Translations under genes and position numbers: made by a program
Assembly (NCBI GenBank): GCA_013823135.1
Contig: PNLP01000014.1
Coordinates: 1 to 64,000 of the forward strand
Length of the DNA stretch: 64,000 bases
Direction: 5' to 3'
From: Planctomycetaceae bacterium
GTDB taxonomy: Bacteria > Planctomycetota > Planctomycetia > Gemmatales > Gemmataceae
Part shown: positions 18,669 through 27,090 of the stretch, in pieces
Layout: the number at the start of each line of letters is the position of its first letter
How positions within the stretch are numbered: the stretch's first letter is position 1
The notes under the pieces: model-generated
Seen by the model: the letters and a program-made list of their open reading frames with translations, nothing else
Database searches by the model: none
What the model was told of the DNA's origin: nothing

Positions 18669-19085
18669 TCACTTCTCACCGGGGAAGTGCGGCCCGGTCA
18701 TCTCAATGAATTGCGGCGGGTCCACGGTCGTGTCGTAGTACAGCACCATGAGGCGATTCCCGGCCGCGGGGTTATCGGGAAGCACACACAGGTAGCCAGC
18801 CATCGAGAGCCCATCCAACCCGGCTGATTGCATGACATCCGCGTTCGGGGGGCCGAGGATCTCTTCGACCTTCGTCTGTGGCATTCCGGGCTGGAGTTCC
18901 ATGAGCCGCCGACCGATCCGCTCTTCGCGCGATTCTTCTTTCGGGTCAACGGCTTTTGTGTTCGTGAGCGTGGGGGAAGTTGGTTTGGTGGAGTTGCGAA
19001 CGCAACCGGCAAGAAACGCCGGGAACACGGCGGCACACGCCAAGAATGCAGCAGAGTAACGAACGGGAGAGATGGAGAACTTCAT
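18669..19085 (-). CDS. Lipoprotein with a BamE/SmpA-like domain
   Basis: A 138-residue protein with a lipoprotein signal: hydrophobic stretch then the lipobox LAGC at about residues 25-28. After a polar linker comes RLMELQPGMPQTKVEEILGPPN, which has the pattern of the BamE/SmpA fold (helix, G-M, then helix ending in LGPP). The rest, with MVLYYDTTVDPPQF, could be the paired beta strands. BamE is a component of outer-membrane protein assembly, but many small lipoproteins share this fold, so no role is assigned. The start MKFSISPVRY is chosen because it begins the signal. Confidence 0.65.
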   Translation of the reverse strand: MKFSISPVRYSAAFLACAAVFPAFLAGCVRNSTKPTSPTLTNTKAVDPKEESREERIGRRLMELQPGMPQTKVEEILGPPNADVMQSAGLDGLSMAGYLCVLPDNPAAGNRLMVLYYDTTVDPPQFIEMTGPHFPGEK

Positions 19086-19229
19086 GTGGCGAGTCCATCC
19101 GTGCCAACGAACTGGGCGGGAGAGTCGAGCGCAGGTCGGATGTGAACGCTCAATGATGAGCGGACAACGGGTCGTTGTCAAAGCGCAATACGCGAAAAGG
19201 GTCACCTACACACAATCTTCACGGTCGGA

Positions 19230-20597
19230 TTACTTACCGAGTGCCTTGCGGATGGCGGCTTCCAGTTCCCGTTTCTTGTTGACCGGGTGGGCCGCTTCGA
19301 GCAGTACCACGCCGCGGGCATCGAGCAATACCACGCTCGGGTACGACTCCACTCCCAGGAGGTCACGAACCCCGCCAGCGGTCGCGCCGGCTTCCACGAA
19401 GACCGGGTAGTTCGTGTTGTTGTTCTTCGAATAGCGGACCGCGGACGCCACACGTTCCTTGATGGGCAGGTCGTCGCACAGAACCACGATTACCTGCAAA
19501 CCCGAAGCCCCGTACTTCGCTTGCAGTTCCTTCAGCACGGGAACCGCCGGCTTGCAGTTCGGGCACGCGGTGGTGACGAACTCGACAAGCACCACGGAGC
19601 CGGACTTGTCCGCGGGGAAGTTCCAGTTCCGTTCGAGCGTATCAATCAGCCGGAAGCTCATCCCCCGGCTATTCTTCACAGGCTTCGGATCGACAACTGG
19701 CCCGGGGGGCAACGGCAGCGTCGGCACCGGCGGCCCAGGAATGTTTGTGGCTGGCGGCGTGAACGGTGAAGGCGATCCGCCCGCCACGTTCTCGGGTCGC
19801 GCTTGCTTCGAGGGTACGGTCAGGTCGTCGGGCTCGGGAGTCGGCCCCGACCCCGGCTTGGGTGTTGGGCCGCCAATCGACGCAGGGACGGGACTGCTCG
19901 CACCAGCCCCCGGACTGTAGGCACCATCCGACGGTGGCCGGGTTGGCGAGATTGGGCCGAACCCTGTCGCGGGAATCCGGTCAGCGTCCGCAGGCAGTGG
20001 TGGCGGCGGGAACCCTTCTACTGCTCGTTCGCCACCCGTCTTCGGACCGAGTGCGGGCGGCAGGCCGAGATCTTCCCGCAAAATGATCGTCAGCACGGGG
20101 TTGGGCACGCGAGCCTGAACCGTCCCGGTGAGTTGTTTCCCTTCTTTGGTGGCTTCGGCCGTGAGGTTGTACGCGGTCCCGGGCTTCAGGCCACGGGTGA
20201 AGAAGTAGCCGTTGTTGTCGGTGTAAATGCCTTTCGCGGCAGCGCCGGGTGGGTCGTTCACAGCCTCAACGCGAATGAAGATGTTCTTCGCGGGGCGGTT
20301 GAAGACGTCCACGACCTTGCCACCAACACCGTCCTGGGCTTCGGTCTTGGCATCGAAGCCAGGAGTTTTGGGATCGGCCCACGAACCACCCGTCGGCACG
20401 GACGTGGTCGTCCCTGGCAACTTCGACACGGGGTCGAGCCACTGTGGCCCCTTGGCGTCCTTGTTCTTGTCTTTGTCCTTGGATCGACCGCTCAAAAGGC
20501 TGGGCGGATCGCGGTCGGACGACTTCTGGTCCGTAGTGCTCTTACAACCGGCGAGTGCCAGCATGGCCGCGATCAGTCCGGCACTGTGCCGCCCCAT
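19230..20597 (-). CDS. Lipoprotein with regulatory-like beta domain and TlpA-type thioredoxin domain
   Basis: A 455-residue protein with lipobox LAGC at residues 15-18. Next are a Lys/Asp-rich segment (about 30-45) and a carboxypeptidase-regulatory-like beta domain (about 85-170; GGKVVDVFNRPAKNIFIRVE). A long Pro/Gly-rich linker (about 185-310) leads to a TlpA/ResA-type thioredoxin domain (about 315-455). The redox motif is CPNC in TTACPNCKPAVPVL, and the cis-Pro loop is in VESYPSVVLLDA. Such proteins are anchored thiol-disulfide reductants acting outside the cytoplasm. Partner proteins are not evident nearby. Confidence 0.8.
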   Translation of the reverse strand: MGRHSAGLIAAMLALAGCKSTTDQKSSDRDPPSLLSGRSKDKDKNKDAKGPQWLDPVSKLPGTTTSVPTGGSWADPKTPGFDAKTEAQDGVGGKVVDVFNRPAKNIFIRVEAVNDPPGAAAKGIYTDNNGYFFTRGLKPGTAYNLTAEATKEGKQLTGTVQARVPNPVLTIILREDLGLPPALGPKTGGERAVEGFPPPPLPADADRIPATGFGPISPTRPPSDGAYSPGAGASSPVPASIGGPTPKPGSGPTPEPDDLTVPSKQARPENVAGGSPSPFTPPATNIPGPPVPTLPLPPGPVVDPKPVKNSRGMSFRLIDTLERNWNFPADKSGSVVLVEFVTTACPNCKPAVPVLKELQAKYGASGLQVIVVLCDDLPIKERVASAVRYSKNNNTNYPVFVEAGATAGGVRDLLGVESYPSVVLLDARGVVLLEAAHPVNKKRELEAAIRKALGK

Positions 20598-20859
20598 GCA
20601 ACTGCCCTCAATCCCGGGTCAACCCCGGCGACCGTCACAAGCAGAACAAACATCCATGCGTCAGAATTTCCCTTGTCGGTATCATTCCGCGAGGGTCGAT
20701 TCGGGTCAAGCCCACGTCGGCGTCTGCCTGGCCCGATTCGGATTGAGTTCGGGGGTCGTGCGGGTTATAGCGCAATCGCGGGTTCCGGGTTCCTTGACGG
20801 CTCCGGACAACGGGTCTATCGTGAATCCGGCCGCAACACCGCGCACGAGATCCTTTCCC

Positions 20860-21483
20860 ATGAACGACCGCACCTATCGCTGGATACTCATCTCCCTCGC
20901 GGTTGTCGGGCTGACGGCAGATCTGGTCACCAAATACCGCGTGTTTCGCTGGCTTTACAACGAGGGCCAGGTGGTGGAAGGCCATTCCGGCTCTTACGAT
21001 GTCGTGCCGAAGTGGTTCATGTTCACGGCACAGTTCGACCCAACGGCCCCGCTTTGCGATTGCGGGTTCGATGGCCTCCAAACGTGGAGCGCCCCGGTGA
21101 TGCCACGGGTAAACCACGGTGCGCTGTTCGGGCTTGGCGGCGAACACAAGGGGCTGGCGAACAACGTCTTCGCACTGGTGAGCGTGGGGGCCGCGATCGC
21201 CATTCTTGTCTGGGGCTTGCAGCGGAAGACCGCCCGCGAGAAGTGGCTGATGGTCGCGCTGGGGCTGATCCTGGGTGGCACCCTGGGGAACCTTTACGAT
21301 CGCCTCGTGTTCAACGGCGTGCGCGACTTCCTCTTCTTTTACAGAATCGACTGGCCCGTCTTCAACGTGGCGGATTGTTGCCTGGTGGTCGGGGCGGGAT
21401 TGCTTCTGATCCAGGCGATCTTCGTGCCGCCACTTCCCGACGAGAAACCTGCGCCGGTGGCCGTGGAAGCACCGAAAGTGTGA
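20860..21483 (+). CDS. lspA: Lipoprotein signal peptidase (signal peptidase II)
   Basis: A 207-residue membrane protein with four predicted helices. The catalytic aspartates are in GNLYDRLVFNGVRDFL and WPVFNVADC, matching the NxxDR and FNxAD boxes, and the N-terminal DLVTK motif and an NHGALFG motif are present. It removes signal peptides from prolipoproteins, of which this window encodes several. It is about 40 residues longer than E. coli LspA because of an insertion between helix 1 and the second box (about residues 30-78) containing CDCGFD. The ATG at 20860 is chosen as the start of helix 1. The 262 bp upstream separates it from the divergent lipoprotein gene. Confidence 0.88.
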   Translation: MNDRTYRWILISLAVVGLTADLVTKYRVFRWLYNEGQVVEGHSGSYDVVPKWFMFTAQFDPTAPLCDCGFDGLQTWSAPVMPRVNHGALFGLGGEHKGLANNVFALVSVGAAIAILVWGLQRKTAREKWLMVALGLILGGTLGNLYDRLVFNGVRDFLFFYRIDWPVFNVADCCLVVGAGLLLIQAIFVPPLPDEKPAPVAVEAPKV

Positions 21484-21499
21484 ATCTGTAATGATTTTT

Positions 21500-21566
21500 G
21501 GCGAGCGGGGGACGTGAGCCCCCTGATGTCACAAAGGCATCAGGGGACTCACGTCCCCCGCTCGCC
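21500..21566. repeat. Near-perfect palindrome, GGCGAGC-ended family (copy 3)
   Basis: Arms of 29 bp at 21500-21528 and 21538-21566 with one mismatch and a 9-nt loop, directly after the lspA stop. It is a likely terminator as well as a family member. Confidence 0.88.
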
Positions 21567-21679
21567 GTACCTGGTAGAAATTTCCATTTCTGAGGGCTTG
21601 CAACCGCCGGAACGCCGGGGTATGATTCCTTGAGACGCAATCTCAATACCCACCCCAACGCCCCATAGCGTTCCGCGTC

Positions 21680-21970
21680 ATGGAACTTGAACTCTCTACA
21701 GACGACATCACAGCTACCACGCCGTGCGGCGGGGAATGCCGCAGTTGCGCGAGTGTTGGTAGCTGCCCGGACCGGATCGTTTGCCGTTGTTTGGGCGTGA
21801 CCGAAGAGACCATCATCAGCGCCGTCATCACGCTCGGCCTGCGGACGGTCAAGGACGTCCGCACAGCGACCGAGGCCGGTGACGGCTGTTGCTGCTGCCA
21901 CCGGGAAATCTCGCAATACCTGGCGGTTTACGCCTCGTCTTCTTCGCCTGCGATCTGCTCGGTCAGGTAG
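21680..21970 (+). CDS. Bfd-like [2Fe-2S] protein with extra N-terminal cysteines
   Basis: A 96-residue protein. Residues 33-83 form a BFD-like [2Fe-2S] domain: C35-R-C37, then about 32 residues, then the run C70-C73 (DGCCCCH). Unusually, residues 16-29 add C16-x3-C20-x2-C23-x5-C29, a possible second metal site. Bacterioferritin-associated ferredoxin delivers electrons to bacterioferritin to release iron. A bacterioferritin gene is directly convergent, with the coding ends overlapping by 43 bp (21928-21970), which supports a functional pair. The last 13 or so residues are not conserved and are antisense to the bfr end. Confidence 0.8.
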   Translation: MELELSTDDITATTPCGGECRSCASVGSCPDRIVCRCLGVTEETIISAVITLGLRTVKDVRTATEAGDGCCCCHREISQYLAVYASSSSPAICSVR

Positions 21971-22413
21971 TTCTGCTCGCCGACCTTCTCGATCAATCCA
22001 AGCTGCGTTTCCAGCCAATCGACGTGTTCCTCCGACTCCGTCAGGATGTCGAGAGCGAGCTTGTGCGTGCCGTTGTCGAGCAACTTGATGGCCTGATTCA
22101 CCAGTTCGTTGTAAGCCTTCACGCCGCTGGTTTCGAGCTTGAGATCGTTCTCGAACTGCTCCTTCACGGTCGCTCCAACGCGAATCACATCGTAGCGTGC
22201 GATTTCCGGCGTGCCATCGAGGAACAGGATTCGCTCGATGAGCTTGTCGGCGTGCTTCATTTCACCAATCGACTCTTCGTAGTGCTTCGCCGCGAGCTTC
22301 ATGAACCCCCAGTTCTTGCACATCTTGGCTTGGATGAAGTACTGATTGATGGCCGTGAGCTCGATGGTGAGGGCACCATTGAGTGCGTTGATGAGGTCAG
22401 GATGGCCTTTCAT
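21928..22413 (-). CDS. bfr: Bacterioferritin
   Basis: A 161-residue iron-storage protein, close in length and sequence to E. coli Bfr. Ferroxidase ligands E18, E51, H54, E94 and H130 and the haem-ligand M52 (in GEMKHADK) are present at standard positions. The residue matching E. coli E127, the start of the second ExxH, is serine: the motif reads S-E-E-H. This could weaken one iron site. Bfr forms a 24-mer that oxidises and stores iron, with haem at dimer interfaces. The convergent Bfd-like gene probably supplies electrons for release. Confidence 0.94.
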   Translation of the reverse strand: MKGHPDLINALNGALTIELTAINQYFIQAKMCKNWGFMKLAAKHYEESIGEMKHADKLIERILFLDGTPEIARYDVIRVGATVKEQFENDLKLETSGVKAYNELVNQAIKLLDNGTHKLALDILTESEEHVDWLETQLGLIEKVGEQNYLTEQIAGEEDEA

Positions 22414-22904
22414 GGGAAGCTCTCGTCAGAGGTTGGGTAGTGTGTGTTGGCCATGAGTGTGATATCTCACAGCGACGAAGGGGCAACCGGGAATACGGGC
22501 GAAGGGAGATCTGTTGAGACGGGCTCTCAGGCACACCGCGATCCGTTTTGTGAATTGTCCGAGCCCGAGCGCCCAGCGAGGACAAACCAGAATCCTCGCT
22601 GGGCGCTCGGGCTCGGACCTCACTAGGCCAGCGCAACTGCTGTCAGGGTAAACCATTCATCGCAGAGTTCAAGCGAGTTTCCCAGTGTGCAGATTCCGAG
22701 CTCCCTGACAGCGGGTGACCACCACTTTGCCAGAACGTTAACCCCTTCACCTGTGCAAATTTGAGACAGCCACAGCCAAGCCGGCTGTGCTTGGCAACAT
22801 CGCCCAAAGACGGTAAAAAGGACCAGGGCCAGGATGGTGCCATTTGTATCCCACCGGACCCGTCGCAGGATTTGACGGTCCGACTGTTGGAGGTTCCCCC
22901 CACT
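22414..22904. repeat. 491-bp divergent intergenic region containing a perfect palindrome
   Basis: This region holds the promoters of bfr and of the DHH phosphoesterase gene. Arms at 22558-22582 and 22593-22617 are exact 25-bp reverse complements (TCCGAGCCCGAGCGCC family, copy 2). The other parts show no gene or further repeat. Unlike most copies, this palindrome is between two gene starts, so it is unlikely to be a simple terminator. Confidence 0.85.
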
Positions 22905-23996
22905 ATGGCGCGTCGAAGCGCCGACTCGGATACGGTTCCTCGGTCGAGCACCGGTCAACGCCGGTCGGACCGTTTCCTTTCCGGGTTGCAACACACGGAA
23001 CGTGTCGTTCTCGTTTCTCACGTTAACCCCGACCCGGACGCCCTGGCCAGCATGCTCGGCCTCGCGCACCTTGTCGAACACCGTTTGACGAAGCCAACGC
23101 TCATCACCCGCGACGGGCACATCGGCCGGGCCGAGAACAAGGCGATGGTGGAAGGGCTCAATCTCGACCTCGTTCCTATCGAGGAAGTAGACTGGCGACC
23201 CGACGACGCCATCGTCATGGTCGATAGTCAGCCCAACACCGGGCGACACACATTCTCGGAATCGCTGCCGATCTACGCGGTTCTCGACCACCACGACACA
23301 CCAGGCGATCTCGAAAACGTTTCTTTCACCGACATCCGGTCCACCGCAGGTGCGACCTCCACGGTCGTCACGAAATACCTGATCGAGCAGGACGTTCCGA
23401 TCACGGAGAAGGTTGCTACCGCCCTGCTCTATGGCATCGAAACCGAGGTCACAGGCTACCCCCGCGAGGCTGGCCCCGGCGACGACGAAGCCTTGCTGTA
23501 CCTGTATCCGCTGGCCGATAAAGACTTGATCGCTCAGATCCGCAACGCCCGCTTGCCGCACAGTCACTTTGAAGTGCTGCTCCAGGCGTTGCAAAGCTCG
23601 TTCATCTACGATCGCCTCATCATCAGTTGGGTCGATGACCTCCCGGCACCGGAACAGGCCGCCGAGGTGGTTGACTTCATGATCCGGTTCGAGCAGGTGG
23701 ACTGGGCCGTGTGTGGCGGCGTCTGCGGCGACAAACTCATCCTGTCCTTGCGTGCCGCGATTGAGCACGCCTCGGGCGGCGAACTGTTGCGACAAGTTGT
23801 CGGCAAGCTCGGCCGAGCGGGCGGCCACGAACGACGAGCGGGCGGTTGCATCCCGCTGGTGAGCACGTCGAAGACCGCGGTCGATGAGTTACAGGCTGAA
23901 CTGCGTCGACGATTCCTGAAGGTCTTCAAGATCGAGGACGTCCGCGGCCAGCGCCTCGTCCCGCTGCGTGAAATGCTCGAGAATCTGCAATCGTGA
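22905..23996 (+). CDS. DHH-family phosphoesterase (NrnA-like)
   Basis: A 363-residue protein with the DHH superfamily layout. The metal-binding SHVNPDPDALAS motif is at residues 39-50 with D43 and D45, VMVDSQPN supplies the next Asp, and DHHDTPG is the signature. The C-terminal DHHA1 domain has GRAGGHERRAGG for substrate binding. Relatives are nanoRNases and 3',5'-bisphosphate nucleotidases such as NrnA, which degrade short RNA or pAp. This protein is slightly longer than NrnA because of an N-terminal extension. The exact substrate is not determined. The start MARRSADSDT is preferred to a longer frame from 22761. Confidence 0.85.
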   Translation: MARRSADSDTVPRSSTGQRRSDRFLSGLQHTERVVLVSHVNPDPDALASMLGLAHLVEHRLTKPTLITRDGHIGRAENKAMVEGLNLDLVPIEEVDWRPDDAIVMVDSQPNTGRHTFSESLPIYAVLDHHDTPGDLENVSFTDIRSTAGATSTVVTKYLIEQDVPITEKVATALLYGIETEVTGYPREAGPGDDEALLYLYPLADKDLIAQIRNARLPHSHFEVLLQALQSSFIYDRLIISWVDDLPAPEQAAEVVDFMIRFEQVDWAVCGGVCGDKLILSLRAAIEHASGGELLRQVVGKLGRAGGHERRAGGCIPLVSTSKTAVDELQAELRRRFLKVFKIEDVRGQRLVPLREMLENLQS

Positions 23997-24031
23997 TGTG
24001 CGCGAAGGTTTCCGCCAGCGTGGAGTCACAA

Positions 24032-24075
24032 TTTGGCGAGTCACGACCCCAAGAGAGGGGTCGCGGCTCGCCAAA
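24032..24075. repeat. Short GGCGAGC-type palindrome between convergent genes (copy 4)
   Basis: Arms of 19 bp at 24032-24050 and 24057-24075 with two mismatches, between the stops at 23996 and 24097. It fits a bidirectional terminator. Confidence 0.75.
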
Positions 24076-24096
24076 AACGTTTCCCGTCGCAAGCAA

Positions 24097-25425
24097 TCAC
24101 ACCTTGTCGATGGGAAGGATGCCACCGGGGAGGATCGGGTTCGGGCGGTTGCTCACGTCGTAGACCATCGCGTGCGGGTCGATCCCCAGGTTCTTGTACA
24201 CCGTTGCCAGCACGCTCTGATACGGGATCGGTTCGTCTTTCGCCTCGGCCGCAGCGCTGTCCGTGCTGCCAATCACCTGACCGACTTTCATGCCGCCACC
24301 GGCCAGCAGCGCCGAGTTCACCCGCGACCAGTGATCGCGGCCCGCGTCCTTGTTGATCTTCGGTGTGCGACCGAACTCGCCCCACACGCAGACCGTCACG
24401 TCGTCGCCCAGGCCGCGTGCGTAAACGTCCTCGATCAGCGCCGAGATGCCGGTATCGAACAACGGCAGGTGCTCTTTGAGATGGCGGAAGTTGCCGCCGT
24501 GCGTGTCCCAGAATCCGTAGGCGACCGTGACCACCCGGCAACCCGCTTCGACGAGTCTGCGAGCCATGAGGAGTTGGTCGTTCAGCATCGGCGCACCGTC
24601 GCCCATGTGCTTCGGCGACCCGCGACCGTAGCGGTTGCGAATCTGCTCCGGTTCACGGGTCACGTCGAGCGCTTCGACCAGTTTGCTGGACGTGAGTACG
24701 TCGAACGCGCGATCGTGGAATGTGTCGGCGGCCACCGCGTTGGTCTGCTTCGCGAGCGTGGCTTTGCGGAAGGCGTCGAGGTTCTCCAGCAGCACCTTAC
24801 GGTCGCGGAGTTCGGCGGGGGTCACGGCGAGGTTCTTCATCACGGCGATTTCGTCGCCATCCACCTTCACAGGTGCGGCGGCGCGACCCAGCATCCCGGC
24901 ACCGGGCGAGTTGTACGGCTTGTGCTGCATCGTCGGCGACAGGTCCACGAACGCCGGAATCACGGGGTCGATCTGCCCCTGCATCCGCGCAACCACGCTG
25001 CCGAAGTGCGGCTTGTTCTCGCGCTTCGCGATGTCCATCCTCGTCGCGGTGTAACTCTGCCACGAGCTGTGTTCATCGGCCTGCCCGACGAGCGAGCGGA
25101 GCACAATGAGCTTGTCCATCATCTTCGCGAGCTTCGGCAGGTATTGGCCGAACTGCACGCCGGTCACGTTCGTGTTGATCGGCTTGAACTCACCCCTCAC
25201 CTCAGCCGGTGCGTTCGGCTTCAGGTCGAACGTGTCCTGGTGAGCAAGCCCACCGGACAGGTAGACCATGATGACGGACTTCTGCGTCTTCTTGCCGCTG
25301 GCCGCTTCAGCCTGCATCAACCCGGGGAGCGTAAGGCCACCCAGCGCGAGCGAACCGGCCTGGAGGAACGACCGGCGGGAAACGCCATCGCAGTATTGGG
25401 CGCGTGGGCCAAGAACGGTGAGCAT
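24097..25425 (-). CDS. DUF1501 protein with Tat signal
   Basis: A 442-residue protein starting MLTVLGPRAQYC. A twin-arginine signal follows: SRRSFLQAGSLALGGL at about residues 16-31. The rest matches DUF1501, a sulfatase-superfamily relative very abundant in planctomycetes: VIMVYLSGGLAHQDTFDLKP near the N-terminus, VTVAYGFWDTHGGNF with the conserved D-T-H, and VCVWGEFGRTPK and GRDHW near the C-terminus, which look like metal-site residues. DUF1501 genes often sit beside DUF1553/DUF1549 genes, but this copy is alone. Activity is unknown. Confidence 0.9.
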   Translation of the reverse strand: MLTVLGPRAQYCDGVSRRSFLQAGSLALGGLTLPGLMQAEAASGKKTQKSVIMVYLSGGLAHQDTFDLKPNAPAEVRGEFKPINTNVTGVQFGQYLPKLAKMMDKLIVLRSLVGQADEHSSWQSYTATRMDIAKRENKPHFGSVVARMQGQIDPVIPAFVDLSPTMQHKPYNSPGAGMLGRAAAPVKVDGDEIAVMKNLAVTPAELRDRKVLLENLDAFRKATLAKQTNAVAADTFHDRAFDVLTSSKLVEALDVTREPEQIRNRYGRGSPKHMGDGAPMLNDQLLMARRLVEAGCRVVTVAYGFWDTHGGNFRHLKEHLPLFDTGISALIEDVYARGLGDDVTVCVWGEFGRTPKINKDAGRDHWSRVNSALLAGGGMKVGQVIGSTDSAAAEAKDEPIPYQSVLATVYKNLGIDPHAMVYDVSNRPNPILPGGILPIDKV

Positions 25426-26046
25426 CGGACGAACTCCGTTACGGAGTGGTAGCGGCGGGAACTTGAGGCGAGAGCGTTATCCTACCCGATAGATGCGAGA
25501 GTGTACAACCACTGATGCCAAGACACACGCTTTGTGATTATGGCATTGCGGGGTCGGAGTAAGACACGAAGCAATGGCACAGTGATTTATTGCCAGGCGA
25601 GCCGGGAGCGTTTTTCTGCTTCACGACCGGAGGAAGGAGATCGAAGCAATGGCACGCGGATCTCGCGGATGGACCGCGGATGAAGAGGATCAGACAAAAA
25701 CCAGGATTAACCACAGAGAGGGTCCCCGCTCAGCGGGGCAAGAGAGCACAGAGACAAGACAAAAAGCCGAGAGAAGATTGTGTGTTCAAACCCTGCATCG
25801 TCTCGGTGTTGGGTTTCCTCTCTGTGCTCTCTTGCCCCGCTGAGCGGGGACCCTCTCTGTGGTTAATTCTCTTCTCTGATCCTCTCCATCCGCGCTTCAT
25901 CCTCTTCATCCGCGTGCCATTGCTTCGACAGAAGAGGACTCGGTTGATCGATGAACTCAACTCCGGTCGCTTACGCTCCCGGCTTGCCAACTCACCCTCA
26001 TCCAAAGAGTAATCTGCGGATCACCCTTTTCTCTGATCCGCTTCAT
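25426..26046. repeat. 621-bp intergenic region dominated by a long nested inverted repeat
   Basis: No gene is supported. Inner arms, about 25707-25754 and 25819-25865, are nearly exact reverse complements of about 47 bp around the words TTAACCACAGAGAGGGTCCC and GCTCAGCGGGGCAAGAGAGC. Outer, less exact arms extend to about 25639 and 25931 with GAAGCAATGGCACGCGGAT mirrored by ATCCGCGTGCCATTGCTTC. Weakly coding-like frames across it arise from the repeat. Confidence 0.85.
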
Positions 26047-27090
26047 TCACGTCGCGATGATCGGCGGCGGCACCACCTTGCGGATCACGGCCCGGTTTCG
26101 ACCAGCGTCCTTCGCTTGCTTCACAGCCTCGGCCGCGTAGTCCCGGAGAACGTCGTAACCCGCGATCACGTCGGCCTCGCAAACGGCCAGGCCCAGGCTG
26201 ATCGTGATTCGGATTTCGTGCCCGTTGTAGATCGTCTTCCCCGACTCGACTGCCGTCCGCAACCGCTCCGCGAGTTTCTCCGCACCAGCCATGTCGGTGG
26301 ACGGCGCAACCACAAGAAACTCCTCGCCACCCACGCGGCCGATCGAGTCGGACGTGCGAACCGCCCCCTGAAGAACCCCCGCGAGCCAGACGAGAACATG
26401 GTCGCCACCCGGATGCAGGAACTCGGTGTTGATGTTCTTGAAGTGGTCGGCGTCGATCAACGCGACGGTCAGAGCCGACGAAGTACGTGCGCGGCGAAGC
26501 AGTTCCTTCCGGGCAATCAGGTCGATCGCCCGGCGGTTCGGCAAGCCGGTCAGCGGATCGGTCAAAGCCATCTTTTCGAGAATGGTGTTCTTCTGCTGGA
26601 TCAGGGCGAGCGCGGCTTCCAGCTCCTGGGTACGGTCGGCCACACGCTTTTCGAGTTCCTGGTTCAACCTGCGAAGGTCCTCGTTGAGTTGCTCGCTGCT
26701 GCGTTCGGAAAGCAGAGTACCTCGGGCGGCGCGGAGGCTTTGAAGGAGATCCTCGCCCCGCCACGGTTTGAGAACCATCCGGTGAATCTGCGTCTGGTTG
26801 ATTGCATCCGCGGCGTCTTCCAGCCGAGCCGTGCCCGTGAGAAGAATTCGAAACGTTCGTGGAGCGGTGCGACGGACCCAGTCGAGCAGAGTAGTCCCTG
26901 GCTCATCAGGTAGTGAGAGGTCGGACAGAACCATGTCCACGGAGCGTTTCGCCAGCATTCCCCGCGCCTGCGCTGCGGTACACGCCGTCGAGACATCGAA
27001 GTCGTTCGCAAGCTGCGCGGTCAGCACGGAGAGAACACCCGGGTCATCGTCCACCAACAGAATCGAGCACTTATATCGAGTGACGTTCAT
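26047..27090 (-). CDS. Response regulator with GGDEF diguanylate cyclase domain
   Basis: A 347-residue protein. Residues 8-125 are a receiver domain with acidic D14/D15, phospho-acceptor D57 (VLSDLSLPD), T85 and K108 (VLKPW). A coiled coil (about 140-175) leads to a GGDEF domain with the active-site motif G254-G-E-E-F258. Upstream DPLTGLPNRRA and IDADHFKNIN are intact, so cyclic-di-GMP synthesis is expected. The inhibitory RxxD four residues before the active site is not obvious. No histidine kinase is adjacent. It diverges from the sigma-factor gene. The start MNVTRYKCS was chosen as the beginning of the receiver. Confidence 0.93.
   Translation of the reverse strand: MNVTRYKCSILLVDDDPGVLSVLTAQLANDFDVSTACTAAQARGMLAKRSVDMVLSDLSLPDEPGTTLLDWVRRTAPRTFRILLTGTARLEDAADAINQTQIHRMVLKPWRGEDLLQSLRAARGTLLSERSSEQLNEDLRRLNQELEKRVADRTQELEAALALIQQKNTILEKMALTDPLTGLPNRRAIDLIARKELLRRARTSSALTVALIDADHFKNINTEFLHPGGDHVLVWLAGVLQGAVRTSDSIGRVGGEEFLVVAPSTDMAGAEKLAERLRTAVESGKTIYNGHEIRITISLGLAVCEADVIAGYDVLRDYAAEAVKQAKDAGRNRAVIRKVVPPPIIAT

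Noticed and set aside
25590..26012. A 140-codon frame in the nested inverted repeat
   Set aside because: It is created by the repeat itself and has a mirror frame on the other strand with similar residues; no domain.
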